A DNA stretch of 64,000 nucleotides from Deltaproteobacteria bacterium (GTDB taxonomy: Bacteria; Desulfobacterota; Desulfuromonadia; Desulfuromonadales; JAAYDE01): positions 1 to 64,000 of the forward strand of contig JAAYDE010000114.1 of the NCBI GenBank assembly GCA_012729375.1, read 5' to 3'. The position numbers and the translations under genes were made by a program. The notes under the pieces were generated by a model. That model saw only the letters and a program-made list of their open reading frames with translations. It was not told the DNA's origin and ran no database searches. Numbering within the stretch: position 1 is the first letter of the stretch; the number at the start of each line of letters is the position of its first letter. Below are positions 34,408-43,202 of this stretch, piece by piece.

Positions 34408-34874
34408 CCGAAGCCGTTTCCGGGCATCTCTGCCGCAAAATGAAGATGGAAATGAGCGCCTTCCGCTTTCTTGCGGAAGAGGATGTGGCTCTGCTTCAGG
34501 ATCATTTGCGGTGCCACAGGCTGGCCGCCGGGGAAGTGCTGTGGCGGGAGGGAGACCCCAGCGATTTCCTCTGTTTCATCCTTGCCGGCCGCATTCACAT
34601 GAAAAAGCAGACCGAGTTTCCCGGCAAGGAGGTCATCGTCGGCATCCACGGCAAGGGCTCGATCATCGGTGCGGCCAGCTTTCTGGACCGCAGTCCCAGG
34701 CCCCTGTCGGCGCGGACTTTGGAAGAGACGTCGATTTTGACCCTGGACCGGGACAATTTCGACGATATCGTGAAAAACCACCCCAAACTGGCCCTGAACC
34801 TTTTTCAGGGGATGATCCACAGCCTTTCTTCACGCCTCAAGCAAGCTTTCGAGAGGCTGGCCTCCATATTTTGA
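34404..34874 (+). CDS. Cyclic-nucleotide-binding-domain protein without DNA-binding domain
   Basis: This 156-residue protein consists of one Crp/Fnr-type cNMP-binding fold (residues about 20-140: AAGEVLWREGDPSDFLCFILAGRIHM; GSIIGAASFLDRSPRPLSARTLEETSILTLDR). No HTH follows, so it is not a transcription factor by itself. The phosphate-binding signature is only partly matched (SFLDRSPRPLSAR), so ligand binding is uncertain. The ATGA overlap with mlaC ties it to the Mla operon, where it could be a regulatory subunit. Confidence 0.82.
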   Translation: MTEAVSGHLCRKMKMEMSAFRFLAEEDVALLQDHLRCHRLAAGEVLWREGDPSDFLCFILAGRIHMKKQTEFPGKEVIVGIHGKGSIIGAASFLDRSPRPLSARTLEETSILTLDRDNFDDIVKNHPKLALNLFQGMIHSLSSRLKQAFERLASIF

Positions 34875-35016
34875 AAGCGGCCGCCGGTTTTTGGTCACTG
34901 TTTCCGGGCCCAGGACCACTGAAAAGAACACTGGATGGCTGTTTCCGTGGTCCGCCGCCGGAAACCGGGCATTTCCCAATGCTTTCCCTGGCTGACGGGA
35001 ATCAAATCGTCACCCG

Positions 35017-36723
35017 TCACCCGGCCTTGAGGCGGATCTCCTCCACCGTCATCCCCCTTCCCGTTTGCGTGCGGTAGATGAAAAGAACCGGGGTGCGGGG
35101 CCGGTATCCGGTCAACCAGGAAAAAACCGCGGCGAAATACTGGACTTTGATTCCGGTCCCCTTGGCTTGGGCCGTTTCCTGGCGGATCCGGTCCTGAATC
35201 GCGGCCTTTTCCGCTTTGCTCAGAACGGTGTCGAAAAAATCCACCATCCTTTCGGCAACGGGACGTTCACAGTGAGCCAGCTCCCAGGCCAGCAATTCCA
35301 GCGCCGGCAGGGTCTCCTTGCCGCTCCATTGTTCCTCGACAAACTCCCGTAATCGCAGGAAGATGTCCCGCTGTTGAATCGGGAAGCGGAACAGTCCGCG
35401 ACGACTCCAGAAGTCTGCAAGCTTTTCCAGCGCCAGGGAAAAAGAGCCGAAGCGTTCCGCCAGGTCGTCGAGGAAGCGGCGGCAGGTGCCGCTGTTGTAG
35501 AGCATCTCGATCAGGCGGCTGAGGCCCCGCAATTTCTCCAGTTCAACGAAGGAAAGCGAGGGCGTGGCCAGCACCGTATAAGGAGGATTGGGGTCGAAGC
35601 GGATTCCTCTTTCACGGGCTTCGCAGCACAGGGGGGAACCGGGAAGAAGTTTTACCGGTTCGATCTGGAGGTGATGGGGAGCAAAGGCCGAAACCTCATC
35701 CACCGAGGCCAGAAAATCCCGGTATCCCTCACCGGGGAGGCCGGCGATGAGATCGAGGTGGATACTGATGCGGGTGTCCCGGCGCAGACGGACGAGATTG
35801 TCGGCGATTGTTTCCGGGGAAATGGGCCGGCGGATGGCCTTCAGGGTTTCCGCAGAGGTGGACTGGATGCCGATCTCGAACTGGAACATCCCCTCGGGAA
35901 CCCTTTGCAGCAGGCGGATGGTCGGTTCATCGAGAAGATTGGCGCCGATTTCAAAATGGAAATGACTGGCCTGGTTGTTTTTGAGGATAAAGGCAAAAAT
36001 CTCCAGGGCGCGTTCGGGATCATAGTTGAAGGTGCGGTCCACCAGTTTGATTTTGGGTACCCGCCGGGAGATGAGAAAAGCGAGGTCGGAACGGATCCTC
36101 GCCATGGAAAAGGAACGCACCTGGTTATCGAGGGAACTCATGCAGAAGGAGCACTGGTAGGGGCAGCCGCGGCTGGTTTCCAGGTAGACGAAGCCGCGGG
36201 AGAGATCGACCAGGCCGGCGGCAAAGGGCGAGGGAATGGCATCGAGATCGGTTAAGGGGGGGCTGAAGGAACCCTCCACCAGTTTTTTCCCGCTTCGCCA
36301 CAAGGTGCGGGAAATGCCGGCGGCATCGATTCCATCAGATCGGCGCTGCAGATACTCCTGAAACGGCTTTTCCCCCTCCCCTCTTATGATGCCCGTTATG
36401 CCTGGGTGGCGCTGGAAAAGTTCGGGGCCGTCGAAGGATATTTCGGGACCGCCGAGGATGATTTCCATTTCGGGGGCGACAGTGGCGATGGCGTCCACCA
36501 CATCCAGGGTCATCCGTCGGTTCCAGATATAGACGGAAAAGGCCAGGATATCGGGGCGCTCTGCCAGAATGGCGGCGATGATCTGCTCCTTGGGTTCATG
36601 AACGGTGAACTCGCAAAGGTTGATTTCGCTGTCGACCCCTTTGCGGCCGTAAACGGCCAGGTAGGGGAGGGCGAGACTGGCATGGATGAATTTGCTGTGC
36701 AGGGTGACCAGAAGAACGCGCAT
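35017..36723 (-). CDS. B12-binding radical SAM protein with DUF4080
   Basis: This 568-residue enzyme has an N-terminal cobalamin-binding-like domain (residues 1-130), a radical SAM domain with TSRGCPYQCSFCMSS (C-x3-C-x2-C) and GIQSTSAETLKAIRR, and a C-terminal DUF4080 region. Members of this class carry out radical-based modification, often methylation, of unknown substrates. It is divergent from the other radical SAM gene at 36843 and convergent with the cNMP-domain gene. The reaction cannot be deduced. Confidence 0.88.
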   Translation of the reverse strand: MRVLLVTLHSKFIHASLALPYLAVYGRKGVDSEINLCEFTVHEPKEQIIAAILAERPDILAFSVYIWNRRMTLDVVDAIATVAPEMEIILGGPEISFDGPELFQRHPGITGIIRGEGEKPFQEYLQRRSDGIDAAGISRTLWRSGKKLVEGSFSPPLTDLDAIPSPFAAGLVDLSRGFVYLETSRGCPYQCSFCMSSLDNQVRSFSMARIRSDLAFLISRRVPKIKLVDRTFNYDPERALEIFAFILKNNQASHFHFEIGANLLDEPTIRLLQRVPEGMFQFEIGIQSTSAETLKAIRRPISPETIADNLVRLRRDTRISIHLDLIAGLPGEGYRDFLASVDEVSAFAPHHLQIEPVKLLPGSPLCCEARERGIRFDPNPPYTVLATPSLSFVELEKLRGLSRLIEMLYNSGTCRRFLDDLAERFGSFSLALEKLADFWSRRGLFRFPIQQRDIFLRLREFVEEQWSGKETLPALELLAWELAHCERPVAERMVDFFDTVLSKAEKAAIQDRIRQETAQAKGTGIKVQYFAAVFSWLTGYRPRTPVLFIYRTQTGRGMTVEEIRLKAG

Positions 36724-36842
36724 GGTATTAGTCAGCAGGGGTCACGGCGTGAATGAACCTTTCCGCCTGATTCCCCGAGACGGATTGTCCCTGTCCGCCG
36801 GTTGTGTTATGATCGCCAAGTTCTTATGAAACAAAGAGAAAT

Positions 36843-38174
36843 ATGAGTAAAAGCAAAACTATTCTGGCTGTGGTCGCCGACTCCCACGGGGAAGTGTTTG
36901 AGCATCCCGACCTTCTTTTGGCCGGCATGAACGGCTGCCGGATTCGCCCGCCGCACCCCGATGAGATGATCCCCATGCCTGAAGGGAGCCGGCTTTTCAC
37001 CCTGCCCGGCATGGCGGTGCAAGGGTTCGACCGCCGTGGCGGCCGCCTCGAAACCGTGGACAGATTGCCGCGGCGCTGGGGCGGGAGCCGTATCGAAGCC
37101 GTGGCGGCCTTTCTGGCTCCGGCCTATATGCGCACCCTTTTGCCTGCGGCCGATTTTTCGTTAAGCGGCGGCCATCTTCCCCTGTGGGCGTACACCGCCG
37201 TGGGCTGGTGCCTGGAGGAGGAGCGTTTTTATGTCGCTGCGGTGCGGGTGGACAGAAGCCATCAGTGGGATCCGGACAATTTCGATGACCGCCTCATCGA
37301 GCCGAGAGCCCGCCGCATGCTCCGGGAGCAACCCGGCAACAGGCTGGTCGAACAGCTGGCCCGCTGCGCTCTCGATTACCATTGCTTTGCCGCCAAGAAT
37401 CTTTTCCTCGGCCGCTGGGAGGCGCCCCTTCCCACCTCGCCGGTCTGCAACGCCGCCTGTCTCGGCTGCATTTCCTTGCAGGAAGCGGAATGCTGCCCGG
37501 CGAGTCAGGAGCGTATCACTTTTGTTCCTACGGTTGAAGAGCTTTGTGGCGTTGCCATCCCCCATCTTCGGCAAGCGGAAAACGCCATCGTGTCTTTCGG
37601 CCAGGGCTGCGAAGGAGAGCCGGTTCTGCAGGCCGGCATCATCTGTGAGTCGGTGCGCGAGATGCGGCGCCAGACCAGCCGGGGAACGATCAATTTCAAC
37701 ACCAACGGTTCCATCCCCGAAGCGGTGGACCGTCTGGCCGCTGCCGGGATTGATTCGATCCGCGTGTCCCTGAATTCGGTGCGGGAAAGCTGCTATCAGG
37801 CCTATTACCGGCCGCGCTCCTATTCCTTTGCAGCCGTAATGGATTCCGTTTGCAGGGCCAGAAATAAGGGTCTTTTCACCATGCTCAATTATCTGGTCTT
37901 TCCCGGCCTTAGCGATTTGCCCGAAGAGGTGGAAAGCCTGATCGATCTGGTCGAGGAGGCCGGAATCGACATGATTCAGCTGCGCAACCTGAGTATCGAC
38001 CCGGGTCTGTACGCCCGTTCTCTGGCCCTGACGGGGGAAGGGATGGGGATGAAAACCATGCTGGACCACATTAAAAGCAGGGTTCCCCATATCCAGTTCG
38101 GATATTTCAATCGATGCCGGGAGTCTTTTTACCCACCTGGGTTCGAAAACGAATGGCCGGCTGTTGCCCGATAA
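36843..38174 (+). CDS. Radical SAM protein with long N-terminal extension
   Basis: This 443-residue enzyme has about 195 N-terminal residues with no recognised motif, including PHPDEMIPMPEGSRLFTLPGM, before the cluster motif SPVCNAACLGC (Cys202, Cys206, Cys209). TINFNTNGS and DSIRVSLNSVRESCYQAYYRP follow as in TIM-barrel radical SAM proteins. I recognise the superfamily but not the substrate. It starts close to a plausible promoter region shared with the divergent B12-radical SAM gene, 119 bases away. Confidence 0.85.
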   Translation: MSKSKTILAVVADSHGEVFEHPDLLLAGMNGCRIRPPHPDEMIPMPEGSRLFTLPGMAVQGFDRRGGRLETVDRLPRRWGGSRIEAVAAFLAPAYMRTLLPAADFSLSGGHLPLWAYTAVGWCLEEERFYVAAVRVDRSHQWDPDNFDDRLIEPRARRMLREQPGNRLVEQLARCALDYHCFAAKNLFLGRWEAPLPTSPVCNAACLGCISLQEAECCPASQERITFVPTVEELCGVAIPHLRQAENAIVSFGQGCEGEPVLQAGIICESVREMRRQTSRGTINFNTNGSIPEAVDRLAAAGIDSIRVSLNSVRESCYQAYYRPRSYSFAAVMDSVCRARNKGLFTMLNYLVFPGLSDLPEEVESLIDLVEEAGIDMIQLRNLSIDPGLYARSLALTGEGMGMKTMLDHIKSRVPHIQFGYFNRCRESFYPPGFENEWPAVAR

Positions 38175-38295
38175 ATTATCACACCGTCGGGAGCCGATTT
38201 CACCTTCTTCTCTATTTCTTCGTCAAGGGAAGTTTCATTGCCACTTGCGGTTTTCGACGACTCCGGCGAATCATTTTAATCCTTAATCAAAGCCT

Positions 38296-39741
38296 ATGCG
38301 TTTTTTCTGGCCGAAATCGTTTCTGCTCCTGGTGCTGATCGGATTTCTGGTCATTGCTCTGCCCCTGATCGTGGTGCTGGTCAATGCTGAGATTTCCATG
38401 AACCGATTGGCGGTGCAAGGCGCTCAAACCGTTTTAAGTTCGGTCACGGTGACCCAGGAAAGCTCCAAACTGGTGGAGCAAATCGTCAGCATGGAGCGGA
38501 TTGCCCGGCAATTTTCAGTTCTCAAAGATCGCCAGATTCTGGTTAATCTGGAAGCCAAACATGGGGATTTGACGGCTTCCCTTGACACTCTCGAGCAGTT
38601 ACTGGGGGCAACAGCGCAGCAGGAGGATCTGGCGGGCATACGCCAAGGCGTTGACGGCTTGCACCAGATCGTCACTGCTGGTTCTTTTGCCGAACAACCG
38701 CTAAAGAATGCGTTGGATGGTTTTTCGGACCTTCACCAGAGGGCCCGCCGGATTCACCAGGAAAGCCAGGATCTGATTATCCGGGAAATCGGCAACATGC
38801 TCAAGGCTTCGGAGGACAAACGCCGGGATCTACTTGTTCAGGCGGTTGGTTTTATCCTCCTGACAGTGGTTTCGATCATCTTTTTTTCGCGGCTGATCGC
38901 CCATCCGATTCGGGAAATAGACCAGGGAATCCGCCGTTTGGGGGAGAGTGATTATACCGGGACCATCACCGTGACCGGTCCCAAGGATCTGGAGTCCCTG
39001 GGAGACCGCCTCGACTGGTTGCGTCAGCGGCTTGGCGAGGTGGAACAGGAAAAAAACAAGTTTCTGGCCCATGTTTCCCATGAACTCAAAACGCCCCTGG
39101 CGTCGATTCGCGAAGGATCGGAGTTGCTGTCGGATGAATTGGTGGGGGAACTCAACGAACAGCAGCGGGAGGTGGCCAAGATCCTTTGTAAAAACAGTGT
39201 CCAATTGCAAAAATTGATTGAGAATCTGCTTGGCTTCAGTGCCGGGCAAGCCAAGCTCGAACAGCTCCTTGACCGGCCCTTCGATCTGGAGGGAATCGTT
39301 GAGGAAGTTTTGGAAGACCAACATCCGGCGATTCTCAAAAAGGAACTCAGCATCGATGTGCAGCTTGTCCCTTTTGATTTGCTTGGGGACCGGGACAGGA
39401 TCCGCATCGTGGTGGACAATCTGCTTTCCAATGCAGTTAAATTTACCCCGTCCGGAGGATCGATCCTGCTAAAAACCTATAATGAAGGCCCGTGGAAGAT
39501 GCTGGAAGTGGCCGATTCCGGACCGGGTGTCCCCGTTCCGGAACGGGCAAAGATCTTTCAGCCCTTCTACCAAAGCGGCACTCCATCACAGGGTTTTGTC
39601 CGCGGCACCGGCCTCGGACTCTCCATTGTCCGCGAGTATGTGCTGGAACACGGCGGTCAGGTTTCAGTAACCGAGAGTTCCCTCGGCGGCGCCCTGTTCC
39701 GGATCGGTTTTCCTGCCCAGGGGAAAAGGCAGGCGACATGA
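38296..39741 (+). CDS. glrK: Sensor histidine kinase, GlrK/QseE-like
   Basis: This 481-residue inner-membrane kinase has two transmembrane helices (about 8-28 and 176-197) flanking a periplasmic helical domain, then a HAMP linker, HisKA with LAHVSHELKTPLASIREGSELL (phospho-acceptor His) and an HATPase domain (N-box DNLLSNAVKF, G-boxes DSGPGVP and GTGLGLSI). The His-box wording is very close to E. coli GlrK. It heads glrK-lipoprotein-glrR, the same order as E. coli glrK-qseG-glrR, with ATGA overlap to the lipoprotein. Confidence 0.88.
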   Translation: MRFFWPKSFLLLVLIGFLVIALPLIVVLVNAEISMNRLAVQGAQTVLSSVTVTQESSKLVEQIVSMERIARQFSVLKDRQILVNLEAKHGDLTASLDTLEQLLGATAQQEDLAGIRQGVDGLHQIVTAGSFAEQPLKNALDGFSDLHQRARRIHQESQDLIIREIGNMLKASEDKRRDLLVQAVGFILLTVVSIIFFSRLIAHPIREIDQGIRRLGESDYTGTITVTGPKDLESLGDRLDWLRQRLGEVEQEKNKFLAHVSHELKTPLASIREGSELLSDELVGELNEQQREVAKILCKNSVQLQKLIENLLGFSAGQAKLEQLLDRPFDLEGIVEEVLEDQHPAILKKELSIDVQLVPFDLLGDRDRIRIVVDNLLSNAVKFTPSGGSILLKTYNEGPWKMLEVADSGPGVPVPERAKIFQPFYQSGTPSQGFVRGTGLGLSIVREYVLEHGGQVSVTESSLGGALFRIGFPAQGKRQAT

Positions 39742-40316
39742 TAACATCTTTAAAAAACCTGGTTATTTTTCTCCTGATAGGGCTTCTTGCGGGATGCGGG
39801 GTATGGCGGGAATACCAGCCGGCGCGGGCCGAAAACCTGGACGGGCAAAAAAACCAACGGCAGCTGACGGAGTTGCTGAGCCGCTTTCACGTACTTGCCG
39901 GGCTTTCCAACGGAGAGTTGGCAAGGGCTTATGACGGCGCTTTGCTGCGCCTGGAGGCGCAACAGGATATCGCCAGCGGATTGGAGGCGGCGTTCGTCTT
40001 CGCTTTATTGAAAGGACCTCAAAAAGGAGCCAAAGAGGTCAAGGCCTTTTTGAAGCAGTTTGAAAAAGCCGGTTTTGCCAGAGACCGGGAGGATTTCAGG
40101 GGGGTTGCCGTGCTGCTCAAGGCGGTGATCCAACTCCAGCAGGAAAATGAACGGCTTCGCATCGGCATCCGGGAAGAAAAAGAGCATGCGGAAAAGCTGG
40201 CACATCAATTGAAAGAACTCAAAAACATTGAAAAAATCATCTATGAGCGCGAAAACCTCCAGTTTAACAGCAACGAACATGAAAAAGTCGGGATACCGGA
40301 TACTTCTCGTCGATGA
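39738..40316 (+). CDS. QseG-like lipoprotein of the GlrKR operon
   Basis: This 192-residue lipoprotein has a signal sequence with lipobox LLAGC (Cys about residue 18) and a mostly helical mature part with a coiled-coil stretch near the end (QENERLRIGIREEKEHAEKLAHQLKELKNIEKI). Its position between glrK and glrR matches E. coli QseG, an outer-membrane lipoprotein that activates the kinase. Direct similarity to QseG is weak, so the name is by position and type. It overlaps both neighbours. Confidence 0.7.
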   Translation: MITSLKNLVIFLLIGLLAGCGVWREYQPARAENLDGQKNQRQLTELLSRFHVLAGLSNGELARAYDGALLRLEAQQDIASGLEAAFVFALLKGPQKGAKEVKAFLKQFEKAGFARDREDFRGVAVLLKAVIQLQQENERLRIGIREEKEHAEKLAHQLKELKNIEKIIYERENLQFNSNEHEKVGIPDTSRR

Positions 40317-41655
40317 TGACGTCGACATGCTGAGCCTTCTCTCCATCCGCCTCAGGGGAGCGGGATATGAGATCAATGCCGTGGAGAGCGGCGAAGAAGC
40401 TTTGGCCCGGTTCTCCCTTTTCCGCCCCCATTTGGTGATAGCCGATCTGCGGATGGAAGGCATGGACGGAATGTCTCTATACGATGCCCTGCGGGAGGCC
40501 AATTCCTCCGTCCCGGTAATCATCCTGACCGCTCACGGATCCATTCCCGATGCGGTGCAGGCTACCCGGAAGGGAGTTTTTTCCTTTCTCACCAAACCCT
40601 TGAACAGCAAAGTGCTGCTCCGGGACATCGAAAAGGCCCTCGAATTCAGCGGCCACAACGGTGATTGTCTGTCTCCGGAAGGCGACAGCTGGCGGGAAGA
40701 GTTCATCACCCGCAGTCCGCTGATGGAAGACCTCCTCAGCAAGGTTTTTCTCGCCGCCCAGAGCGATGCCAGCATTCTGATCCGGGGCGAGAGCGGAACC
40801 GGCAAGGAACTGCTTGCCAGGGCTGTTCACCGGGCCAGCAATCGGTTGGGGAAACCCTTTGTGGCGGTTAATTGCGGCGCTATCCCCGACAGTCTTCTCG
40901 AGTCGGAACTGTTCGGCCACACCAAAGGATCCTTCACCGGGGCGTTGCAGAATTATCCGGGGCTGTTCAAGTCCGCCGACGGCGGAACCCTTTTTCTGGA
41001 CGAAATAGCTGACATGCCTCTGCAACTCCAGGTCAAGCTGCTCCGGGTTCTCCAAGAGAAACAGGTCCGCCCCATCGGCGCCACCGAGTCTTTCGCCGTC
41101 GATGTGAGGATTATTTCGGCGACACATCGCCATATTGCGGAAGAGATCAAGGCGGGGTCTTTTCGTGAAGACCTGTATTACCGGCTCAACGTGGTTCAGC
41201 TGAACCTCCCTTCCCTTGCGGAAAGGCGCGAGGATATTCCCCTGTTGGCCAATCATTTTCTGAAAAAATTGTCCCTCAAGGCGGGAAAGACCATCAACGG
41301 TTTTTCTCCCGAGGCCATGGAACTCATGCTCCATGCGCCGTGGCCGGGTAACATTCGGCAACTGCTGAACGTGGTGGAACAGGCCGTGGCCCTTTCCACC
41401 GCGGCTATTGTTCCCGTGGATCTGCTTTCCAACGCCTTGGCGGAAAACAGCGAGAAAATTCCTTCTTTTTGTGAAGCCCGGAAAAAGTTTGAGCAGGAAT
41501 ATCTGGTTCGTTTGCTGAAAATCACCAATGGCAAGGTCAGTCAGGCGGCCCGCTTGGCGGGACGCAACCGGACCGAGTTTTACAAGCTCCTCAACCGGCA
41601 TCATATCGTGCCGAGCCTTTTTAAGGAAATGGATGGGTCGGGACTGAACCTTTGA
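40279..41655 (+). CDS. glrR: Sigma-54-dependent response regulator, GlrR/QseF-like
   Basis: This 458-residue response regulator has a receiver domain with phospho-acceptor Asp56 (HLVIADLRMEGMDGM), an AAA+ domain with Walker A RGESGTGKE (169-177), a GSFTGA variant (217-222) of the sigma-54-contact GAFTGA loop and Walker B GGTLFLDEIADM, and a FIS-type HTH (GKVSQAARLAGRNRTEFYKLL). It activates sigma-54 promoters when phosphorylated by GlrK. The ATG at 40279 gives a seven-residue lead to LLVDDD; starts at 40243 or 40228 are possible. It overlaps the lipoprotein gene by 38 bases. Confidence 0.9.
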   Translation: MKKSGYRILLVDDDVDMLSLLSIRLRGAGYEINAVESGEEALARFSLFRPHLVIADLRMEGMDGMSLYDALREANSSVPVIILTAHGSIPDAVQATRKGVFSFLTKPLNSKVLLRDIEKALEFSGHNGDCLSPEGDSWREEFITRSPLMEDLLSKVFLAAQSDASILIRGESGTGKELLARAVHRASNRLGKPFVAVNCGAIPDSLLESELFGHTKGSFTGALQNYPGLFKSADGGTLFLDEIADMPLQLQVKLLRVLQEKQVRPIGATESFAVDVRIISATHRHIAEEIKAGSFREDLYYRLNVVQLNLPSLAERREDIPLLANHFLKKLSLKAGKTINGFSPEAMELMLHAPWPGNIRQLLNVVEQAVALSTAAIVPVDLLSNALAENSEKIPSFCEARKKFEQEYLVRLLKITNGKVSQAARLAGRNRTEFYKLLNRHHIVPSLFKEMDGSGLNL

Positions 41656-41664
41656 TGATCTGCT

Positions 41665-41694
41665 GACAACCATTTCTTTGTCCTTGAGTGGACA
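41665..41694. promoter_or_regulatory. Candidate GlrR binding sites (upstream activating sequence)
   Basis: GACA-N10-TGTC (41665-41682) overlaps TGTCC-N6-GGACA (41679-41694 as TGTC-N8-GACA). E. coli GlrR binds TGTC-N10-GACA; the arms match but the spacing or orientation differs. The site lies about 100 bases upstream of a sigma-54-like promoter, the usual distance for an enhancer. Confidence 0.45.
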
Positions 41695-41786
41695 GCGCCG
41701 AGTTCTCCACCGCCCGTTTTTTTGCTCATGGAATTGCTCTTTCCTGAAAATCCACAAAAGGGTTTCGCGGAAACCGAGAATCCTTG

Positions 41787-41801
41787 TGGCATGATCATTG
41801 T
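41787..41801 (+). promoter_or_regulatory. Candidate sigma-54 promoter
   Basis: TGGCATGATCATTGT matches TGGCACG-N4-TTGC at 10 of the 11 fixed positions except C6 and the final C (two mismatches when both are counted). GG at -24 and G at -12 are kept with correct spacing. Transcription would start near 41812. Confidence 0.5.
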
Positions 41802-42154
41802 ATTAAATAGTTGCCAAAAAATATGGCATCCGCTGCCATGCATCCGCCCGGCCGGGGAAAAATCGAAAGAATCTTTTTTTTGAGCTGAATCTGCCGGGAA
41901 AATCTCGCCGGAAACAACGCCGCAGGTAAGCGTCCGGTCCTTGTAAAAAGTGAGAAGGGGAGCAAACTCCTGGCGGTGAATGCCCCGCATGTCTCTAAAT
42001 GACGACAGGGGAAAATCACCAACTTCAAGGGATGATTGGTCATAGAGCGCAAATCGTATCTTTTAAGCGACAGGAAGAAGGCCTATCCTTGGTTTCTGAA
42101 AGCGTCCGGATCCTGTCCTACGATGACTATTAAATTGAGGCGGTTGCGTTTATT

Positions 42155-42664
42155 ATGATGCGCACATTGATAGTCTTGGTTTTGGGTTTGTTCATGGCTT
42201 TGGTGGTTTATGCCGGGCAATCGGGATTTGACAGGGAGTCCCGGGAAACGGGTCCGCCCCCGAGCCGCCAGATTCATGAGAGCCAAATAAAAGGTTATGG
42301 TTTTTCCTATCGTATGGTGAAAACCGTCGAGCCAGAGGTTTTTTACCGGGAAACGCCTTATCGCTTGACTTCACCCAAGCTGACCCTTGGGGAAAACTCG
42401 GAAAATGCCCAGTTGATGCTCTTTATAACCGACGCCGAAGGGAACAATGTCGTCGACGCCAAGGTTACGTACCGCATTCTGAGCCCGGAAAAAGATGCCC
42501 TTGAATCGGGGGGGTTCCTCTTGAAAGGGGGATATGCCGCGGGCATCTACTGCAACCAACCGGGAATATATAAAATCGAAACGGAAATCGAACTGTTGGA
42601 CAACCAGAAGATTCTTGTCGATCGATTTGCCTTCGCCCATCAACCGGGAATGGTTTCCTACTGA
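42155..42664 (+). CDS. Exported hypothetical protein
   Basis: This protein of about 169 residues has an N-terminal hydrophobic signal (residues 3-20, ending VYAGQ) and a small beta-rich mature domain (QLMLFITDAEGNNVVDAKVTYRIL; GYAAGIYCNQPGIYKIETEIEL). The mature part resembles immunoglobulin-like or FixH/YtkA-like periplasmic domains, but I cannot name the family. Two adjacent ATGs open the frame and the GAGG upstream is distant. It is the first gene after the candidate sigma-54 promoter, about 340 bases downstream. Confidence 0.6.
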   Translation: MMRTLIVLVLGLFMALVVYAGQSGFDRESRETGPPPSRQIHESQIKGYGFSYRMVKTVEPEVFYRETPYRLTSPKLTLGENSENAQLMLFITDAEGNNVVDAKVTYRILSPEKDALESGGFLLKGGYAAGIYCNQPGIYKIETEIELLDNQKILVDRFAFAHQPGMVSY

Positions 42665-42725
42665 ACGGAAGTCACCGAAAAAATCAGGCATTCTGTCTGT
42701 CGCGTCTGGCAAAGGGGGAGGAAAA

Positions 42726-42989
42726 ATGGCCAACTTCGGAAGATATTTTCTACTGGGCTGTCTTTTTTCGGCGCTGTTCCTCGGTTATTTGATTCATACA
42801 TATTTTGGTGTCCAGTTGGGCTTGGCGGTTGTTGTCTTTCTCTGTGTCGGTGGTGTGGTTCTCAGTCTGGTGATGTCCGGGAACGTTTTTCCGCAAGAGG
42901 ATGATGCTGTGGATGATTTCGGAGAAAACGCTACGGGATGCCTTGCCGACAAAACGGGATCGCCGCGCCGGAGCGGAAATCTGTCCTGA
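42726..42989 (+). CDS. Small two-helix membrane protein
   Basis: This 87-residue protein has two transmembrane helices (about 5-24 and 28-50) and an acidic, then basic, soluble tail. It starts at an ATG with a strong GGGGGAGG site five bases upstream, which decides the start. It lies 61 bases after the exported protein and is probably in the same transcript. The function is unknown; no conserved motif was recognised. Confidence 0.65.
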   Translation: MANFGRYFLLGCLFSALFLGYLIHTYFGVQLGLAVVVFLCVGGVVLSLVMSGNVFPQEDDAVDDFGENATGCLADKTGSPRRSGNLS

Positions 42990-43120
42990 CCGTTTCTCCT
43001 TAAAGTAAACGAAGAGTTTTTGCGTTGTATTGCCTGGTTATGCAATCGTTGTTTTCGGGGTCCCGCACCTGTGTTAAACTCCCTTCCATCAATCCTGCCA
43101 AAATTTTTTGATTTCCCGCC

Positions 43121-43151
43121 GGGAATCGGGCACCGCCCGGTTGCCGATCCC
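43121..43151 (+). other. GC-rich hairpin before the SH3-domain gene
   Basis: GGGAATCGGGCA and TTGCCGATCCC pair with one or two bulges around a CCGCCCGG loop, followed by a T-rich stretch (TGTTTGTGTTTTT). It may be a terminator for the preceding small genes or a leader structure. Confidence 0.4.
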
Positions 43152-43202
43152 TGTTTGTGTTTTTAAATCCTATCCATTTTCTGGGGGAAGGAGGATCGCC
43201 CG

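Larger units (their letters stand above)
41656..42154. other. Regulatory-looking gap downstream of glrR
   Basis: This is a 499-base gene-free stretch. It holds palindromes at 41665-41694, a perfect repeat GGTTTC-GCG-GAAACC (41761-41775), a sigma-54-like promoter at 41787-41801, a short hairpin ATGGCA/TGCCAT (41823-41839) and eight T at 41874-41881. No coding potential was found. The rest, to 42154, shows nothing clear. Confidence 0.5.

Noticed and set aside
41823..41886. 21-codon open frame after the sigma-54-like promoter
   Set aside because: No ribosome site and no conserved character; treated as possible RNA instead.
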